A DNA stretch of 64,000 bases from Salvator merianae (GCA_003586115.2 QVOM02000119.1:48323428-48387427); one strand, 5' to 3'; positions 1 to 12,749 are shown, counted from the stretch's first letter. A program made the numbers and translations. The notes: generated from the sequence alone by a model not told the origin.

Positions 1-181
1 CTAGTTAAATTTAGCTAAATACTGGGGCAAAGGACTTGAGATAAGCATAGTGGAAGAACTGGAAGTAAATGCTGGTTACAAGTAAATACTGATTACAAGT
101 CAAAGCCGTCGGGAGGGGTCACTGCCTGTGAACATCCAAGATCTGATCAAATGCAGATATACATTTGTTCCTTTTTTTCAG

Positions 182-284
182 GTAATCTGCCAAGCGTGTT
201 CCTCAAATAAGCATAGATTAGACTATATGAAAAATCATCCTGCAAGAGTATGTGATTATTGCTTTAAAGAACTACAAAAACAAG
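182..284 (+). CDS. FGD6: FGD6 exon: C-terminal half of FYVE finger
   Basis: Preceded by a pyrimidine tract and AG (180-181), followed by donor GTAAGG. Reads VICQACSSNKHRLDYMKNHP and ends in phase 1. It contains four Zn-ligand cysteines in two CxxC pairs. Confidence 0.92.
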
Positions 285-3200
285 GTAAGGCAACCTAGTT
301 TTCATTTTAGCTACTTACATTTTTGCTTCAAATTTCTGTTTCTGAGCATAATCCCTAGGGAGATTTTATCTTCTGTGTTGAGGTTTAAGTAGAAGAATTG
401 CATTGCTGAAAGTAAATATAATGCACAACTGCATAGCTTGCATTTCAGTTTTTCACTGGCATGTTCTTACAGTGACTCACTGGCTAGCTTGGATTTGTCA
501 GATTGGATATAGATTGGCTAACCGTTGAGCTCCCCTGCAACTAGCCTTCAGAACAATACCAATTCAATACTAGAATTCGTACAAAGTCATCCTAATAGCC
601 CTTGTTAGTGCCATTTTCCATGTTCCAGAACCTTTCCTCAAAACATGTTAAATTCTGTTTTACATAAAAAAAAACCTGTTAATACCAATTGTACTTTGCA
701 GTCACTTTATGTAGTTTTATAGTTGGTGGTTAAAAGCTTTAATCCAGTCAAATGTACCTTTGGAAGTATCTTGAAAATGTTTGAATCATTTCCCACAAAA
801 TTTGACAGCCACCCAGATGTGTTCACAATTAAGATTCTTTGTAAAGGTGGCTGTGGATTCCGCTCCAAGTAGTATGCTTATTTGCATTGTTTCAAGGAAT
901 GTAAGAGAAATGGAAATGTTGTTCATCGTTCGTGAAACTATTCTCAAGGGTTAAGAGATGCCATGAATTGAAAATTTATAATCAACAAATAAAAGAATTA
1001 CAAAACTTTGCTTTCTCTGTCTCTGAAACAGAATATTACAACTGTTTCCATTTCAGATAAGCTGGGCACTCCTCCTAAAAATGTGTCTCCAGTGGCCCAC
1101 AAATCTCCATCAAGTGCTTTATCTACAGTGTTACACAGTATCCCCTCTGGAAGAAAGCAGAAAAAGATTCCAGCAGCTCTCAAAGAAGTATGTATAGTAC
1201 CCCATGCTATTGTGTTGAAATATTCCTCATTTACTAGCAGAAGACATTGTGTTTAGAGGAGGAAAGCTATTTAGGATGTATAGATAGTTATTAGCAGCGC
1301 GCATTTGAAATGGAAGTCAGCAGATATGGCCGCTATCGTTTCCATCTCTTCTTATTACTGCCCCTGATACTATTTTGCAGTATGCCACCTGCATTCTGTA
1401 TATAGGAAACATGGCAAAATTTCCTATTCCTGCGGAAATTCATTACACATACTACACAATGAGGCATCAAACCTCTGTCACTCCAGCCATTTCTGAAAGC
1501 CTTGCCAGTGGCTTAATTTGATGCTCTCCCTTCTGCAGAACAACAGGCAAGGTAAGACAGATGATCGAAAGAACTTTTGCAACCACAGCTCAAGCACTTC
1601 CACATCCTTGCTATGGTTCATCCTGCAGTTTCAGTTACTTAAACAGAGTGGAAAGCAGTTAAACAGCTGGCCACAGCAGGTGATTGGAGTGCATGGCTAG
1701 CTCTGCTTTTGTCAAGACAAATTCAAAGTGGATCATTCCAGAAACCAGTCATATGCAGTAAAACAGGTAGTAAAATAGGTAGTTGCTAAACATAAACAAA
1801 GAATCAAAAGATTGAAATAAACTGTAACAGGGAGGGTACATGCACGGGGTATCTGATTAGACAGATGTCATCCCTCTCCCAAAAGACCCCCAAAGAAAAA
1901 TGAGTTCTATATGAAATTAAAGCTATTTCTGCTAGAAAGAAAACCATAAAGATATATAGGAAGAACTTCAGCTCCTGCGGACAGGACTGAAGTAAAGTAA
2001 CATTCTGTTATACTTAACAGAAGGAAACACAGTACAGTGAAGGTCTGAGAAGATGGTAGAATCAGTGCAGATAATTCCAGCAAATAATAACAAACTGGAG
2101 GAAATTAGCTACTTGGAAGAGCTTTTAAACCCACAGTTAGCAGCTCTCCACAAACTGACCCAACTTGGATGCACATGGGAATATGAAACAGCTAGAAGAA
2201 ACGTTTCAGAGACTGGAAAGTAACATAGCCAAAATATCTACCACTGCGAAGACAATGGCTGAATCTGCCAATCAAAAAGGAGCCAAATTTACACAGTGGA
2301 TGACATTAAATTTCACATTTTGGACATAGCAAACTCGGGCCAGATGTGTTAATCAGAGGCTGCGCAGAATGAAGAAGGGGTAGAAAGCTCTCCAAGGACC
2401 TCCATGCATGCAAATCACAGAAGAACAATAGGATGCTATGAGTGTCTGGCATCTTAGCATCCTATCCAAAGAAATAATCTGGCCACATTCATTGGCCAGT
2501 GGTTAGCCTGAGCCTATGGAGGATTCCGTGCTGAAACAACAGGTTTGATTTACGAGACAGATGCCAGGAGGAAAAAAAAAATCATTAGGTCCACACAGCG
2601 GCGTAGCTAAACGTTCTGCCCCCCAGGGCGAAGCAGCGGCAGACAAGCGTTAGTGACGGAGCCCCACCCTGCAGCCTCCTACTCCCACTGCCGCCCTGAT
2701 GACTGCCGGGCACGTGTGCATGCCGGACGGCGGGGCGACCGAGCAAGCGTGCTGGTGAAGCGGCAAACTGGCGGCCAGGCAGGCCCAGCGCACCGGCAGG
2801 CGCCACCCCGGACAACGTGCCGTCTAGGGTGCACCCCACCCCCCACCCCCCCTTGCTACGCCACTGGATCCACAAACTATGGTATCCAGGGCTAGAACAG
2901 TACAATGAGAATTCTACTTCAATTCAGCATCATTTGCCCTTTCGGGGAACCCCAGCAGGTTCCAAAATGCACAATGCTACACTAGGATGCCTAATATCAG
3001 TTCCCTCGTGGTACCCAAATGGCTGCCCAAATATTTTAAAACAGCATTTTACACAATCTAAGTAAAGAATAAAATGTCCTTAAAACTTGTAATAATCCTA
3101 AGGCCTCAAAGTGCTATGCCAGCAAAAGACAGGGCTCTGCCAAGGTATAAACACATCTGGACCCCAGAACTGGATATTGGCATCATAAATACAATTGGCA

Positions 3201-6200
3201 CATAGGTTGCAAGTACAGGTAATTAGACCAGGAAGCCTGGATCTCTGTACTAGACAAGGATCCATCTTTGTTCACCAAAGGACAAGAAATGATTGCAAAA
3301 TATTCTATTTCTGCCTAAAGCAAAAGGAAACAGAGACATCTGCATAAGCAAGGCTGAATCATAAAGGAAGCCCATCCTCAGGAGGTAATCCACACAGATG
3401 TCTTGATGGCAGTTGATACGATTTTGAGCAGAATTTTAAAGATAACACTAAAAGCTGTTTGACATTCCAGGCCAAACTTTTGTTACAAGCAGCCTTGGAT
3501 ATACATTTTGGAGGACTCTCATTAAGAATGCAAGGCAACAGTATTAAAATCTGGCTGGACACTGGTTCTAACCAGAAATTGGCATTAATTTAAGATAAAG
3601 ATCACCCCTTTAAGCCCATCAACATTGTCAAGAGATGGGCCCCCTCCAACTGGGCATGTTCACCTAGGTGGAAAGAAGCACCATATATGGACAACTGTGA
3701 CACAAGCACTATATTACTTGCCACGTACCCTTCACCTTTTTCCCACAGGAGCTTGCACGTTGACTTACATTAACACAACCCATTAATCCTAGCCCTGGGC
3801 AGAACCTAGGGTTAGGGACAGCCCCCAAGATCCAGATGTGCATAAAAATGCACACCAAGAGCGGCCCAATACGCCACGTTGTCACCACTTCCACAATATA
3901 GTGCTACTTTATTTGGACTCCGATCTGTGCCTTGGCTAGGACAGAGATCTTAAGAACTATCTGCTGCTATTCTGCTTTTACATAGTTGCACTCTCCTGGA
4001 ACTCAGCAACTCTACCTGGGAATTTTATCACACTTCAGATTTTATCACACTTCAGAGCTTCCACGCTAGCAGTAAATCTGCAATCTCTTACCCCCTTTAC
4101 CTCTGAGGGTGAGAACAGGCTGCTTTTGGCTAGGCTAAGGTCTCCTCTTGTTAGGTTAGACATATTTAGGGCGGTTTCCCCCTTCTTTACTATATGCTTC
4201 TTTCCGTTCCAACTGGTCAAAATTAACCAATTTGATCCTTCCATTCATGAAAAGTTGCTGCTAGGGAAGTTTCCACCTGACTTGACCCCTTGCACATGTG
4301 CAATATGCTGCAAGGAATGAAACCTCTGTCTTATGCTGTATAGGAACTGCAAGCTATTCTGTAGCCTTGACAGCTCGCTCACTCAACTGATTGCTGTCAA
4401 AGCTATCATTTCTGCATTTATATGCCATTTTTAAGCTTTTCTTGCTGTTTTTAATAAGGTTTGTGTTCTGATTTGGCCTAGTCTTTGCTGGAGGTGTTTT
4501 TCTTGTTACTTGATTGTTTTTTTATGGGGTATTATGCCAATTTACAGTGTTTAAAGCCCTAGCATAAAGATCACATTTTAGAGCTAGTTGCCTAGGTGAG
4601 CTGTTTTCCCCATTAAAACCAGTATCCCCAATGCACAGCTTGCAATAAGCTATGGAAATGTATTTACACAATATTTAAATTTTAAAATTATCAAACAATA
4701 ATATTTTGTTAAGCATGAAGAAAGGAAAATACATTTCTGGATCTTAATTGTTTTTCCATATTTAATAGTGTCTTCATTCAACAAAATTATGTATTGTTTG
4801 AATAAAAGGGTACATTATCAGAATCTTAACTTGTAGGCATAAAAAGTTTAGAATTTATAAAGAAAGACAGAGACCAAACAGAGAGTATAACTTATTTCTT
4901 GACACAAATTATTTGTCCTGCATGATTTAGATCTGTAAGATTCCAATTATTGCTGTAGGAAGCCATTTAGCACCCCCTGTAGTTTGGAATTAAAACAGTT
5001 CCAAACTACGGGGGTTAGTGTGCTAAAAAGTTTTCTACACTAAGAATTTTTATTTATTTTTTAGGGAGATGTGTCCCCATCCTCAGAAAGTATGGAACAT
5101 GTTACTGTTGATATGCTGGATAAAATCCAATCTAGAAAAATGATAATCTACAGTATATGGTAGATTTTTAAAAGCATAGGGATAGTTTTAACTCTCAGCT
5201 TTAATAAATATCATGACTGTTCTGTACTTAAAATGTTTTGATACTTGATGAGATTTCGTTTCAGCCAGAAGAATATATAACCTTCATTCCATGTATAACT
5301 TAAAATCCAAGGCCTTTTAAACAGAAATGTAGAACTTGCAGGGTAAAGTGGGATATTAGAGGCAATGTTAGGGTCTCATGAATTTTGCTAAACATTTTTA
5401 TTTATTTTAATTAGGTATCAGCAAGTACGGAAGATTCATCAATGAGTGGCTATTTATACAGGTCAAAGGGCAGCAAAAAGCCATGGAAGCATCTGTGGTT
5501 TGTGATAAAAAATAAGGTGCTATACACATATGCTGCTAGTGAGGTAAGGTGAACGTTTTATAAGATAATATTAGAAAAGCCCACCTTTTCTTATTCAGTG
5601 TTTTTTATGCATTGATCTTTTCATCTGGTCTTTTGTAAACTGCTTTGAGACTACTTTAGCATGAGAAATTCTATGGAAATATTTTAAATAAATAAATAAA
5701 TAAAATATTGAGTAAAGAAGTAGACTTTCAAAAAGTGTATAGACACACTTGCTTGAAGTGTTGAATTTCAATCATTTATATATTGTTTTTTGATTTGAAA
5801 AATCCTGAAGCAATTTACAATCTAAACATAAAAACAAGGTTAAAAACATTTTAAAACAATTATCAGACAATTATTTAAAAATATTGTTGCTGCAGTGTCC
5901 AAGAAATCGCTGCAGTTGTGAACTGAGCTGCAGGGTTTCTTAACAAGAACGGCTGAACTGAAATGTGATTTAACAAATAAAATAAACAAAAACAAGATGT
6001 GAAATCCCAAAGCTCTTTCAACCTCTCAGAAGTGAATCTACACAAAGCATATAATGATCGTGGGTTTTTATAATCCTGACTGCATTTATGAAAAAGCTAT
6101 GCCTGATCGTGGAACTCTTTGTAAAATTAGGATGTTGCTGCTTTGGAAAGTCAGCCATTATTGGGATTTACAGTCACTGAAGTCAAAGATGACCATTTGG

Positions 6201-7266
6201 AATCTAAAGTTTTTCATTTACTGCACAAGAATACTTTATTTTACATCTTTAAAGCAGATGATCCCCATACAACACAAAAGTAAGTGAATTTGTATTTATT
6301 TCATCTCTGTGTTAAAGTGGTCTTAAGAATTTTGCTGGTATTTACATTTACTTCCTGTCAGTTTAAATACATGGATCTCCAGACAGATTGCTTTGTACAT
6401 GAGTCACATGAAGATCCCTATCCTGATTCTTCATTTATTAAAGTAATAAATGAAGAATCAGGATAGGGATCTTCATGTGACTCATGTACAAAGCATATGT
6501 GCATATGATGATGTAGTGAATTTCATTTCTCCTATGCTTTTATAGAAATTTCATTTCTCCTATGCTTTCTGATGCAAGCAGAAGCTCCAAGGAATATCGT
6601 TGGATATCAATATAACATTGGAGATTGTTCTAACTCCAGATTAGACTACTGTAATGAGCACAATATTAGTTATCTGACAAAGTGTGTTCCTTCATGTATT
6701 GAGATCTCAGGGAAAGGGCTTTCTTGTCATTGTTCCTCTCTCAGAGGTACAAGACGGGCTTTTCTGTGTTGACCCCCAGATTCTAGAACAGCTTTCTTCT
6801 GGAGGTTTGCCAGGTGCCTACATTATATGGATTTTGGTACCTAATTAAAACTTACCTCTTCACCCAGACCTTTGAAGTTTAGCTTCCTCTGGGTCTCATC
6901 CTGCCAGGGAGAGTGAGAGGGTTATATTTTAGATATAATTTATCTTTTTATTATTGTGACCTGCTCTGGGATCTTTTGGTGAAGGGCAGATATAAATTCT
7001 TTTAAAAAGTTAAAAGGAAATAAACTTCTGTTATACTCGAATGGTTCTTTGTAGTTTTGATTCAAGATTTCAAAAATCATTTAAATACTACCTAGCAGTA
7101 TGGTATTTGTTTTTGATCATAACAAATCTAATTGAATAAAGTAACAATTTCATGTAAGTTTTTAATTATGAAAACTTTGTAGCAGCTCTATAAGTTTATA
7201 GTAAACTAATATTGCTCCTTCTCCAACAGGTGGATAGAAGCTTTTCAAGAAGCCACAATATTGTAG
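182..7266 (+). CDS. FGD6: FGD6, C-terminal part (5 last coding exons; 5' end outside window)
   Basis: FYVE, RhoGEF and PH domain protein 6, a Cdc42 guanine-nucleotide exchange factor acting at endosomal and actin-rich membranes (family knowledge). Coding exons read here are 182-284, 1057-1187, 5415-5543, 6131-6279 and 7230-7266. All introns are GT-AG and the phases agree (1, 0, 0, 2). The first exon carries the second half of the FYVE zinc finger, with cysteine pairs CQAC and CDYC. The second is a linker (KSPSSALSTVLHSIPSGRKQ). The next three form the C-terminal PH domain (SGYLYRSKGSKKPWKHLWFV, then LLGFTV, then WIEAFQEATIL and stop TAG at 7264-7266). DH domain, first PH domain and the long N-terminus lie to the left of the window. 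The remembered human C-terminus matches along its whole length, so FGD6 rather than FGD1-5 is well supported. Confidence 0.95.
1057..1187 (+). CDS. FGD6: FGD6 exon: FYVE-PH linker
   Basis: The acceptor TTTCAG at 1051-1056 joins the phase-1 G of the previous exon to make Asp. The donor is GTATGT. A Ser/Lys-rich linker ends KKIPAALKE in phase 0. A second possible acceptor AG lies at 1030-1031, but it is out of phase with the upstream exon. Confidence 0.92.
2596..2866. mobile_element. hAT-type MITE, copy A (271 bp)
   Basis: GC-rich insert in an AT-rich intron. It begins CAGCGGCGTAGCTA and ends TTGCTACGCCACTG, which are inverted ends. It is flanked by 8-bp direct repeats GGTCCACA (2588-2595) and GATCCACA (2867-2874) with one mismatch. 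The 8-bp duplication and CAGNGGCGTAGC ends fit hAT transposons. There is no transposase, so it is non-autonomous. It is a sister copy of 21196-21454, with which it shares a block around CCCTGCAGCCTCCTAC and GATGACTGCCGG. Confidence 0.85.
4955..5038. repeat. Short imperfect hairpin, MITE-like
   Basis: The core arms CCCCCTGTAGTTTGGAA and TTCCAAACTACGGGGG differ by one inserted base. The outer parts (GTAGGAAG...TTTAGCAC and GTGCTAAAAAG...CTAC) continue the dyad with mismatches. It could be a tiny MITE or a chance fold-back duplication. No clear target duplication was seen. Confidence 0.5.
5415..5543 (+). CDS. FGD6: FGD6 exon: start of C-terminal PH domain
   Basis: Acceptor TTAATTAG, donor GTAAGG, phase 0 to 0, 43 codons. 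Reads SMSGYLYRSKGSKKPWKHLW and then FVIKNKVLYTYAASE, the first beta strands of the PH fold. Confidence 0.95.
5629..5706 (+). mobile_element. L2-like LINE or SINE 3' tail with (AATA)n
   Basis: TGTAAACTGCTTTGAG followed by an (AATA)n run is the usual 3' end of L2-like elements and the SINEs that borrow their tail. A similar AT-rich stretch on the opposite strand follows at about 5760-5870, but it is too decayed to place. Confidence 0.5.
6131..6279 (+). CDS. FGD6: FGD6 exon: PH domain core
   Basis: Acceptor AAAATTAG, donor GTAAGT, phase 0 to 2. Reads DVAALESQPLLGFTVTEVK and ends FKADDPHTTQK, with the Lys codon split across the intron. Confidence 0.95.
6389..6495. repeat. Near-perfect palindrome: 52-bp arms, 3-bp loop
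   Basis: The arms 6389-6440 and 6444-6495 are exact reverse complements when compared base by base, with AAG between them. The left arm starts TGCTTTGTACATGAGTCACA. It lies 110 bp downstream of an FGD6 exon, inside the intron. Identity of the arms implies recent origin or ongoing gene conversion. No transposon ends or target duplication flank it. Confidence 0.95.
6519..6568 (+). repeat. 22-bp direct duplication, 28-bp period
   Basis: The unit starting AATTTCATTTCTCCTATG occurs at 6519-6540 and again at 6547-6568. It lies immediately beside the 6389-6495 palindrome and may share a replication-error origin with it. Confidence 0.85.
6620..7010 (+). mobile_element. L2-like LINE 3' fragment
   Basis: Broken frames read NSRLDYCNE, then RRAFLC, then KTYLF-like pieces. 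The end is GACCTGCTCTGGGATCTTT followed by an AT-rich tail. This is the C-terminal RT tail plus 3' UTR of an L2-like element, heavily decayed, inside the last FGD6 intron. Confidence 0.65.
7230..7266 (+). CDS. FGD6: FGD6 last coding exon
   Basis: The acceptor CTCCAACAG completes the split Lys. Reads WIEAFQEATIL and stop TAG at 7264-7266, identical in layout to the human C-terminus as I recall it. Confidence 0.93.
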
Positions 7267-9063
7267 CATAGTCCATGGCATCCTGTGGTTTTAAAAAGAA
7301 AAATGGCAGATGACAAAAGTAAATACAGTACTTACGGTTCTGTTTGCGGACAGGTGATCATATTTTGCAAACACCAACTTAAACGATGGTGGTTTATACA
7401 GTTGTATTTTGAAATCTCGCCTCTTTTTTCCTTCAGGCATAATAATTTTTAAATAAATGTGGATACTTGTCTTTTTTGTCATATAAAAAGTGTTATTTAT
7501 TAAATTCTTACAATGTTTTACTTAATAGTCAGAATCATTACTGAAATTTACTTTGCATTCCTTAGTGCCCTTGACTTTAAGAGATAAGCTAACATGAACC
7601 ATTATTCCTTGGTATGCTGTAGTACTACCATCAGAACCATTTAACTCTTGTTGCTAATTCTACTTTTGGAAAACTTTTGGAGACCTTTTACTAAGCTCTA
7701 TTCCCACTCCATTATGTACTTTCTTCTAACCTATGATAATTTTACTGAAGTGCTCTACAATTGATTCCCTGAGTAATTTAAAAAAAACATGCTGAAAGAT
7801 TAACCCACAATATTTTGAATATGTGTATTTCAACCAAACTACTCTCATATAACTACTGTATATTCTGAACTAGTTTCTGTAAGAGCATCGTTTGTTTATG
7901 TTAATGGATCTAGTTTAAAGTGAAATTGAATATACCTGCTGAAGTGCTCTGTGAATTTTCTTTTTTTCCCATTCTGTAGCACAGAAGCCTTGGCATTACT
8001 ATTACAAGTGAAAAGCAGAGAAGTTTGTTACCATCTTTTTTTTTTTTAAGATGAAGGCTGAAAAGATAATACTCTGCTTTCACTGTAATCTTATACCATA
8101 AAAGATATCAATTCAATAACACCAAGAGATTTAAAATGAGCATACATACAAAATATATTTTTTTAAATGGAGAATTAGACTGCTAAAGTACACAAAAGCT
8201 TATTTGTGGTTTGAGAAAGTTTTTGGTTAATACATTCCTACTGAAGCAAATGGAATACATAAATAGCATACATCATGAACGATAGCTAAAAGAGAGATCA
8301 GTTTTATTCCTAAGTTTTTCTGTACCGTTTCAAATAAAAACTGAATTGCAAGATTGGATGTTTAGGGAATGAACTAGCATTCATTCTAGTACATAATTAG
8401 TATTATAAAATAAGTCAGAAAAATAGTATTAAAAACAAGATATACTTACATCCAAATCTGAATATCACTATGAACATTGGCATGAAATCCTGCTCATTGA
8501 TTTTCCAATGCAGTTTTAAATGTGACTGAAGTACTGGATATTTATATATTTATATAAATATATTTATATGTTTAATCCTTTTTAAAAATATCTAAATTCT
8601 GAAAGCTAGCCAGGCAAAGGAAAATGCTATCTCTTGATTTTCATCTGTTTGTTAGTAAAAGAGTGCTTATAATAGGGACTCCTAATAATTGCCTTGCTTC
8701 CAAAAATAAGCAAATGCCCCCCAAAAAGTCATCTTACTATCTGGAAATAAAAATTAATGTTTAAATATATAGCCTGATTTATGCCTAGATGTGGTTGCAG
8801 AGGATTACAATTTTCTTTTGTTTGTCCAACAAGAACACTTGTGGTCATAGACCCGAGTATAAATAATTCAAGACAAATATGTTTTATAAATAGATACATA
8901 CATTCTGTAGGAAAATGCAAGTATCTTGTTCAGTTCTGCACAGAAGAAATAGTTATACAGCATATTGTAGTGTATTTGGAACTAAAGAACTTCTTCTGTA
9001 CAATCTTCTCAGTTGTTTTGGTCAGTATACAGTGTTATGAAAAATACCAGATGTAGGAATAAA
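7267..9063 (+). other. FGD6: Probable FGD6 3' UTR
   Basis: AT-rich, with no open frame of note. Candidate polyadenylation hexamers AATAAA lie at 8333-8338 and 9058-9063. Which is used cannot be told from sequence alone. Confidence 0.45.
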
Positions 9064-12000
9064 AATTTTCTATAAACAAGAGATGAATAGATAAAGCAAA
9101 ATGAAGTTGCCATTACATCACTTTAGTTACTATGCTTTTTAAAGTTTTAACTAGCAGCATTGGCTTACTTGAGGAACACTTTCTTATGCTTCCCGTGCCC
9201 ATGAAATGCACACTGGTCCCTATAAGCAAGAGGGAAATAATCAGCAATCTCCTGAAATGTGCAATTTTATTCAGCCATTCATTAGAATTTCTAGCAGACT
9301 TTATTTTGACTAACCTTACACGAGTTGATATGCTGTGATTTCTTGCATTTTTATTCCCTCAGGGACATGCTTTTATAGCTTTCTCAGGTAATAAATGTTG
9401 TATAAATGTATTTCAAATGTATCTACTATTTTCTGATAGTAGATATATTACTACTTAACCCTCACCTTCAGCTTTCAAATTTTGGGATAGTGTGTCTTCC
9501 AGATGTTCATACCAAGTGTGACCTCATTCGTGTTTGTAAAATTTCCAGTTTTCTCTATAGCAAAATGAATGGTTAAAAAGGTGAAGACATGTGACTTTGT
9601 ACTCAAGTTGATGACCCTGCATAAGCCACTAGCCGGTCTTAAAAAGCCAAAACACCAAGCCAGCCTCTTATTTTTGTATATTTTGCTGCATGATGACACC
9701 TACTTTAGAGAAAAGCAAACGTGTGGTGGAGAGACAGATCAGGTTCAACAGGTTTGACATCAAAATATCAAGCTTCCTGGGAAAATTTTTACTTCAGTTA
9801 ATTTCACTCTGAATCCTGTTCATCTCTCTCCTTACATCCTGATATGGAGGTTCTTTTCTCAAGAAAAAGGTGCAGCTGATATACTGAAGTAAGCTGGTAA
9901 ACATAGAGGCAACACAAATACTGTATATTGAGACTGATATTTACTCACTGCTATCAGGCTTACATTGTAGTTTATTAATATTTGAGACTTATGTCAAGCA
10001 GTTTATTAACATTTTATAATGTCATGACAGGAGGACCAAGAGGGGGAGCCATGCTATTTTCTTACAGCCAAGCAACAAGCTCCCCCCACTTTTGAGCACC
10101 AATGCCCCCCTCTTTGGTCTACACCTACTTACTAACCCACATAACTGCCTCACCCCTTTGGCCTGCACCCCTGCAAGTGGTTCTAACATGCCACTGCCAG
10201 GTGCTAGTTTTCTCATGTGGAGACCGTAGGTCCCAGAAGATATTCTGCTCATGCGTGTGACACAGTTTCTTGGTGACGTTTTTGGCATGACCAATTGTAT
10301 TAAAGGCTTTCCTGCAATAGGAAGTGGTACCATGTATATGAGCAAGTGTCTGGCAGTGGCACATCAGAGCAACGCAGCAGCTGACTTAGCAAAGGTGGGG
10401 CACTGCTTGACGCAAGCTGAGACCCAGTTTTTAGGCTCATGGCTAATACTAACATGATTTTGGTGAAACAACTGTAAACAGTCAAGTCAGAGAAAAACTC
10501 TGTGATGCAGGAATATACAAATATTCTTATGGGACACATGAAAGGATTTACTATTTTAGATAAGCATTTAATTCCTGAACTGCAACAGACTTTACTTTAG
10601 TCTCAGTTGCAACCATAATCCCAAAAGATTACTTTACACTTGCACATTAAGGTATGGTTGGACAAGGAGACAATTACTGGAGCCAACTGACTTTCTCAAC
10701 CTCTTTTGTTTATGAGGACAAACCTAATAGTCACTTGGTTTTTGCAAGTTTTATCCACTGAGGGAAAATGTCTTGACAATGAACCATACAAATAAATACT
10801 TTACAAATTTAAAGCAAAAAATATATCAACACTTTAGCTCAAGACATATGGGATACAGAGTTACCCCTCGAGTCCTAATGCAAATCCTTTGCCTTGGTTT
10901 AGTCTCTCATCTTTCAGGCTCTCTTTGTTCAGGGTCGCTAACAGAACTGGAAGAGTTACTGGAAAATGCAATAGTTTTTAAATTAGGATATGTTTTATAT
11001 GAAACATAGAGTTGCATAACAGATTTTAAATTCTGGTCTGCAAAAGATAAATAGAAGTTTATTATATGGAAACTTCTAATGAATGGTAGGAGATCAAGAC
11101 AGATGAAAGTACTTTTTCACAACATGTATAACTGATTTGTTGAATTTACTGCTTCGATACTGTATATGATGGCCAATGAAAGTGACTTTAGGAGAGGGTT
11201 AAATGAATTACATGAGATTTGTCCATAGTTTTTAGTCATAATGGCTTTACAGAAACTTATAGACTGAGAAACTGTTTACTAATGAGTATCTGCAGATACT
11301 AGTAGGAATCTGCAAGATACGAGACTGTTCTTGGCAAATGCCTTCCAGCAGTTGCCTTCTGCTGTTAGGTTCAAGCACACTAATTTCACTGTGGTGGCAG
11401 AGTTCTTAGCATGACTGGGCAGATGTATCTAGCCAGTCTTAAATTCTCACAGTGCTTCAGACTGATGGTAAGATAACCAAATTCTATGAATTTTAAAGAT
11501 CAAATTATCTATCTGTAAAGAAGACCTGTGCGGGCATGAGCAGAGGATCCAACATGTGTTTCTATTTCTACAGCATGCATCCATCTCCACAGGCTATTTG
11601 AAGAGGCCCTACTTTTTTTAGTTGCACAGTGGGTGAAGGAAGTTTGTTACCCCATTCTTTGCCACAAGGAATGGATGTATCTGTCAATAATGTAAACAAC
11701 GTGCTACTAAAACAGGATAGCTTCGAACAGCCAGTGTACTCAGGCCTGCAGTCGTGTTGATGAAAGAAATAAACAAGATTTTTTAGTGTGTCCACTGCAG
11801 TAGTCTGATAGATTGTATTTAAGTATATATTAAATTAGTGCTATTAACATAAGAAAAAAAAATAGGCCTGCTGTAATCATGGAGTCTGAATCAACCCTTT
11901 TTAAAAGACTAATTGGGACAGACTCACCTTCCCCATCTCCAACTTTTATCCTTTATATCAGCCCAACAGAAATATTAGAACCCTATAGCCTTTCATATCA

Positions 12001-12749
12001 ATATTTATGTGACCATAATAGCTTCCCACAATTCCCATCACTCCAGCCACAGATCCTAATAGAAACTGGAAGTCTAAAATATAGGGGCATCAGGCTGGGG
12101 AAGGTTGCTGTAGAAATACATGAGTGGTAACAGTTCTCAGCTCAGCCCCTGAAGTTTTTTTGAGGCAAATCCACTTAAGCAGCCTACTTGGGAATTTGAC
12201 AAAAAAAAAACTTTAACTAGCATGCACAGATCATGCCATTCAACCTTCACTCGCTCAAGCAAAAAAAAAATAATAACGAGACGATTTTAAGCTGAATACT
12301 TAAAATGTGGCCCAACTGGTAGCCCTGAAGTCTGTGTGGATGCTTTGCACAACAACTAGCCAAAGCTGAACAGTCTCTCACTTGAGCCATTCACCCAAAA
12401 GAAGTCATAGGAAGGCACCGACACGCGCAAGATACACACTCCAGTCCACACATAATAACGTCAATTCAAATGAAAAGAAATTTCACTGCTGAGCATAAAA
12501 TTATGACCTGTGGAAGGTCGATGAGTATCTTTTGCTCTCCGTTCCTGTCTTAAAGAGTGACGGCACTAGTATATGGCCCTTAAAACAGAGGATGCCTTAC
12601 AAAAAAAGGCTACCTCTTCAAAACAGAGGCCTGCTCTCCCTCTGCAAAGTGGCCACCATCCTACGCCATACGGACCAGAAGGGCTGATCTCGCGGCCCGC
12701 TCCTTCTGTTCTGATTGCTATGACGATCCCTTTCCACCTTCCTCCTTTC
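9064..12749. other. FGD6-NR2C1 intergenic region
   Basis: No gene, RNA or confident transposon seen. Short open frames around 10022-10540 and 11568-12130 overlap on both strands and have no family resemblance. Confidence 0.6.

Larger units (their letters stand above)
1188..5414 (+). other. FGD6: FGD6 intron, 4.2 kb
   Basis: Holds a hAT-type MITE (2596-2866) and a short imperfect hairpin (4955-5038). The stretch 2050-2560 vaguely resembles decayed retroelement ORF1 sequence, but no frame stays open and I could not assign it. Nothing else is recognisable. Confidence 0.7.

Noticed and set aside
1031..1056. Alternative earlier acceptor for the FGD6 exon at 1057
   Set aside because: Using AG at 1030-1031 adds 25 nt and shifts the frame relative to the upstream phase-1 exon.
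2050..2560. L1-type ORF1 relic in FGD6 intron
   Set aside because: A few phrases look coiled-coil-like, but no sustained frame or family motif supports it.
9131..11010. Small open frames between FGD6 and NR2C1 as hidden genes
   Set aside because: Short, AT-rich, without homologue-like motifs or splice structure.
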